Source: Shiella aurantiaca
GTDB taxonomy: Bacteria; Bacteroidota; Bacteroidia; Cytophagales; Cyclobacteriaceae
Length of the DNA: 64,000 nt
Reading direction: 5' to 3'
Assembly (NCBI GenBank): GCA_030412945.1
Contig: JAUHJS010000004.1
Span: 124,001 to 188,000, forward strand
The notes under the pieces are model-generated. The model made no database searches. It had not been told where the DNA came from and saw only the letters and a program-made list of their open reading frames with translations. The position numbers were made by a program, and so were the translations under genes. Shown in pieces: positions 62,630-64,000 of the stretch (the first letter of the stretch is position 1; each line of letters opens with the position of its first letter).

Positions 62630-63154
62630 TTAACATCCCCGACAGGAATGATGTTGGTTAGGATAATACACATTGGAATGGCGCACTACCACGGTGCTGG
62701 GTCTTTGATAGCGGCCATACATGCGGCAATGGGCGCGGTTATCGTAAAATGGATAATCGTTGTACACATCCAAGGCTACCCAAGCCACTTCAAAGAAGTT
62801 GACCTGACGGTAAGGAAGCGGTACACGGGCGCTGATTTCCCAGCCATTTCGGCCTAAGTAGATGTACACTTCGCGCTGGGTATCAAAATACACATTGTAC
62901 TCAGGAAAATATACGTGGCGATAGTTACGCGCTTGGTGCTGATGACGATAGCCATGTGCCGGTGCCCACTCAGGAGGTCCTTGACGATGGTGATTGCGTC
63001 TGAAGTTATCATCGTCCCAGTCGTGGCGATGCTCTTTATGCTTAGAGTGGTTTCCTTTACCATTTCCTTTGCCTTGAGCCAACACATCGTGTCCGGCTAC
63101 GCTAAAAATTACGATGATGGCAATTGCGAGTAGTTGTTTCCCATACTTTTCCAT
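62630..63154 (-). CDS. His-rich secreted protein
   Basis: A 174-residue protein with a signal peptide (ending VLAQGKG), followed by a Gly/Lys/His-rich stretch (GNGKGNHSKHKEHRHDWDDD) and a region with many His and Tyr residues (QGPPEWAPAHGYRHQHQARN). The middle is reminiscent of secreted proteins that bind metal, and the end holds Cys residues in HSCRGC. I do not recognise the family. Next to it is a TonB receptor operon on the same strand, separated by a terminator. Confidence 0.6.
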   Translation of the reverse strand: MEKYGKQLLAIAIIVIFSVAGHDVLAQGKGNGKGNHSKHKEHRHDWDDDNFRRNHHRQGPPEWAPAHGYRHQHQARNYRHVYFPEYNVYFDTQREVYIYLGRNGWEISARVPLPYRQVNFFEVAWVALDVYNDYPFYDNRAHCRMYGRYQRPSTVVVRHSNVYYPNQHHSCRGC

Positions 63155-63313
63155 AGTTGTAAAAGTTTATTTACCTCGAACAATACCAAAATCGTGCCGA
63201 AAGTATGGGGTTTTGGGTAATTAACTATAAACCAGATAAATAGGGTTTTTTAGTAATTAATCCATGTAAGTAAAAGACTAGGAATTTAGCCTTTCCCTAC
63301 ATGGACTATTGTT

Positions 63314-64000
63314 TTAATGTGCCTGCAACCAGTTATCTCCAAAGCCTATGCCTATTTCCATAGGTACGCTAAGAGGCAAGGCGGTAGCCATGAGCTCTTC
63401 TACCCGCGCTTTGAGAAGTTCGGTTTCGCTATGGTGGGCATCAAATACCAATTCATCGTGCACTTGCAGTATCATGCGGCTTTTTAGCTTTTCCTTTTTC
63501 ATCCAATCGTGGATTTTGATCATGGCCACTTTAATCATATCGGCTGCGCTACCTTGTATAGGGGCATTGATGGCGTTTCGTTCGGCATGGTTGCGCATGG
63601 TCATGTTGCTGGAATAGATATCGGGCAAGAAGCGCTTGCGGCCCAGTATGGTTTCGGCATAGCCATAGTCTTTGGCCTTGCGGATAAGCTCGTCCATGCA
63701 TTCTTTCACAGCCGAAAACTGGGTGAAGTAGGCTTTGATAATTTCGGAGGCTTCGGTACGGCTTATGTTCAGGTTTTCGGCCAGACCAAAAGCGGAAGTA
63801 CCGTAAATGATACCAAAGTTTACCGCTTTGGCTTTTCTGCGCATGTCGCTATCTACCTGATCTACCGGAACACCAAATACCTTGGCGGCCGTCATACTAT
63901 GGATATCGGTTTTGTCGCGCAAGGCCTTAATCATGGTTTCGTCTTTGGCAAAATCCGCCATAATGCGCAGCTCGATTTGTGAATAATCGGCCGACATGAG
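63314..64000 (-). CDS. polA: DNA polymerase I, C-terminal part (5' end outside window)
   Basis: The visible part is the polymerase domain: motif A (SADYSQIELRI), motif B with RRKAKAVNFGIIYGTSAFG and motif C (LQVHDELVFDAH). It ends in GDNWLQAH, typical of PolA. The frame runs to the last base, so the gene continues to the right outside the window. PolA fills gaps and removes primers. The downstream 63155-63313 holds no gene and I see no clear terminator. Confidence 0.96.
   Translation of the reverse strand, partial: LMSADYSQIELRIMADFAKDETMIKALRDKTDIHSMTAAKVFGVPVDQVDSDMRRKAKAVNFGIIYGTSAFGLAENLNISRTEASEIIKAYFTQFSAVKECMDELIRKAKDYGYAETILGRKRFLPDIYSSNMTMRNHAERNAINAPIQGSAADMIKVAMIKIHDWMKKEKLKSRMILQVHDELVFDAHHSETELLKARVEELMATALPLSVPMEIGIGFGDNWLQAH

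Noticed and set aside
63155..63313. CCATGTA/TACATGG inverted words before polA's end
   Set aside because: The loop is too large and there is no T-run, so it is not a convincing terminator.
1..64000. CRISPR arrays, tRNA or rRNA genes, transposases and phage genes
   Set aside because: I found no regular repeat-spacer pattern, no tRNA-like end and no such protein in any frame I read.

Overview
The window is a 64 kb piece of a chromosome from a member of the Bacteroidota. The evidence is: TonB-dependent receptors with an N-terminal carboxypeptidase-like domain, many lipoproteins, promoters of the Bacteroidota type (TTG, about 20 bases, TAnnTTTG), a fused 3-hydroxyacyl-CoA dehydrogenase/enoyl-CoA hydratase with the dehydrogenase first, and a kynurenine degradation cluster. 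I cannot tell Cytophagales from Flavobacteriales by reading alone. No rRNA, tRNA, CRISPR array, transposase or integrase was seen.

Layout. 1-7.3 kb: end of a DUF4175-like coiled-coil protein, an anti-sigma-type ATPase, ybeY, two parS-like sites, mnmG, a methyltransferase and an Ig-like lipoprotein, then a 365-base gene-free stretch with clustered DnaA boxes and an AT-rich block that looks like the replication origin. 7.3-10.9 kb: a TPR protein and a long-chain acyl-CoA ligase (fadD). 10.9-14.0 kb: an AT-rich accessory island (WYL regulator, unknown protein, small lipoprotein, uracil-DNA-glycosylase-like protein) bounded by near-perfect 72-base direct copies of the 3' end of fadD. 14.1-20.9 kb: the rest of a beta-oxidation operon (MarR regulator, hydroxyacyl-CoA dehydrogenase/hydratase, thiolase, acyl-CoA dehydrogenase). 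Two S23-type four-helix-bundle cassettes and the remnant of a third lie between its genes. 21-25.7 kb: an orphan MazE-like protein, a lipoprotein, a DPP IV-type peptidase and a membrane zinc-ribbon protein.

25.7-32.2 kb: kynurenine pathway. kmo, kynU and the 3-hydroxyanthranilate dioxygenase form one operon. Divergent from it run an atypical SDR, an M19 dipeptidase and an aldehyde dehydrogenase of the aminomuconate-semialdehyde type. 32.2-38.8 kb: two TerB-like proteins and a TolC/RND/MFP efflux operon. 39-46 kb: a large Oar-like TonB receptor and mfd. 46-52 kb: a COX3-like protein, a PAS histidine kinase, a patatin/outer-membrane-barrel protein and an M23 peptidase. 52.2-54.8 kb: a type II restriction-modification system (Vsr, a cytosine methyltransferase fused to a helix-turn-helix, and an Eco47II-like endonuclease). 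54.8-58.8 kb: two RibD-C/DHFR-like proteins, a MATE pump, an AraC regulator and a GNAT. 58.8-64 kb: a DUF2807 lipoprotein, a TonB receptor with partner lipoprotein under a palindrome that overlaps its promoter, a His-rich secreted protein, and the 3' part of polA.

The strongest leads are the putative oriC/parS region, the fadD-end island bounded by direct repeats, and the S23 cassettes whose complementary ends could fold as removable hairpins in the fad operon transcript.
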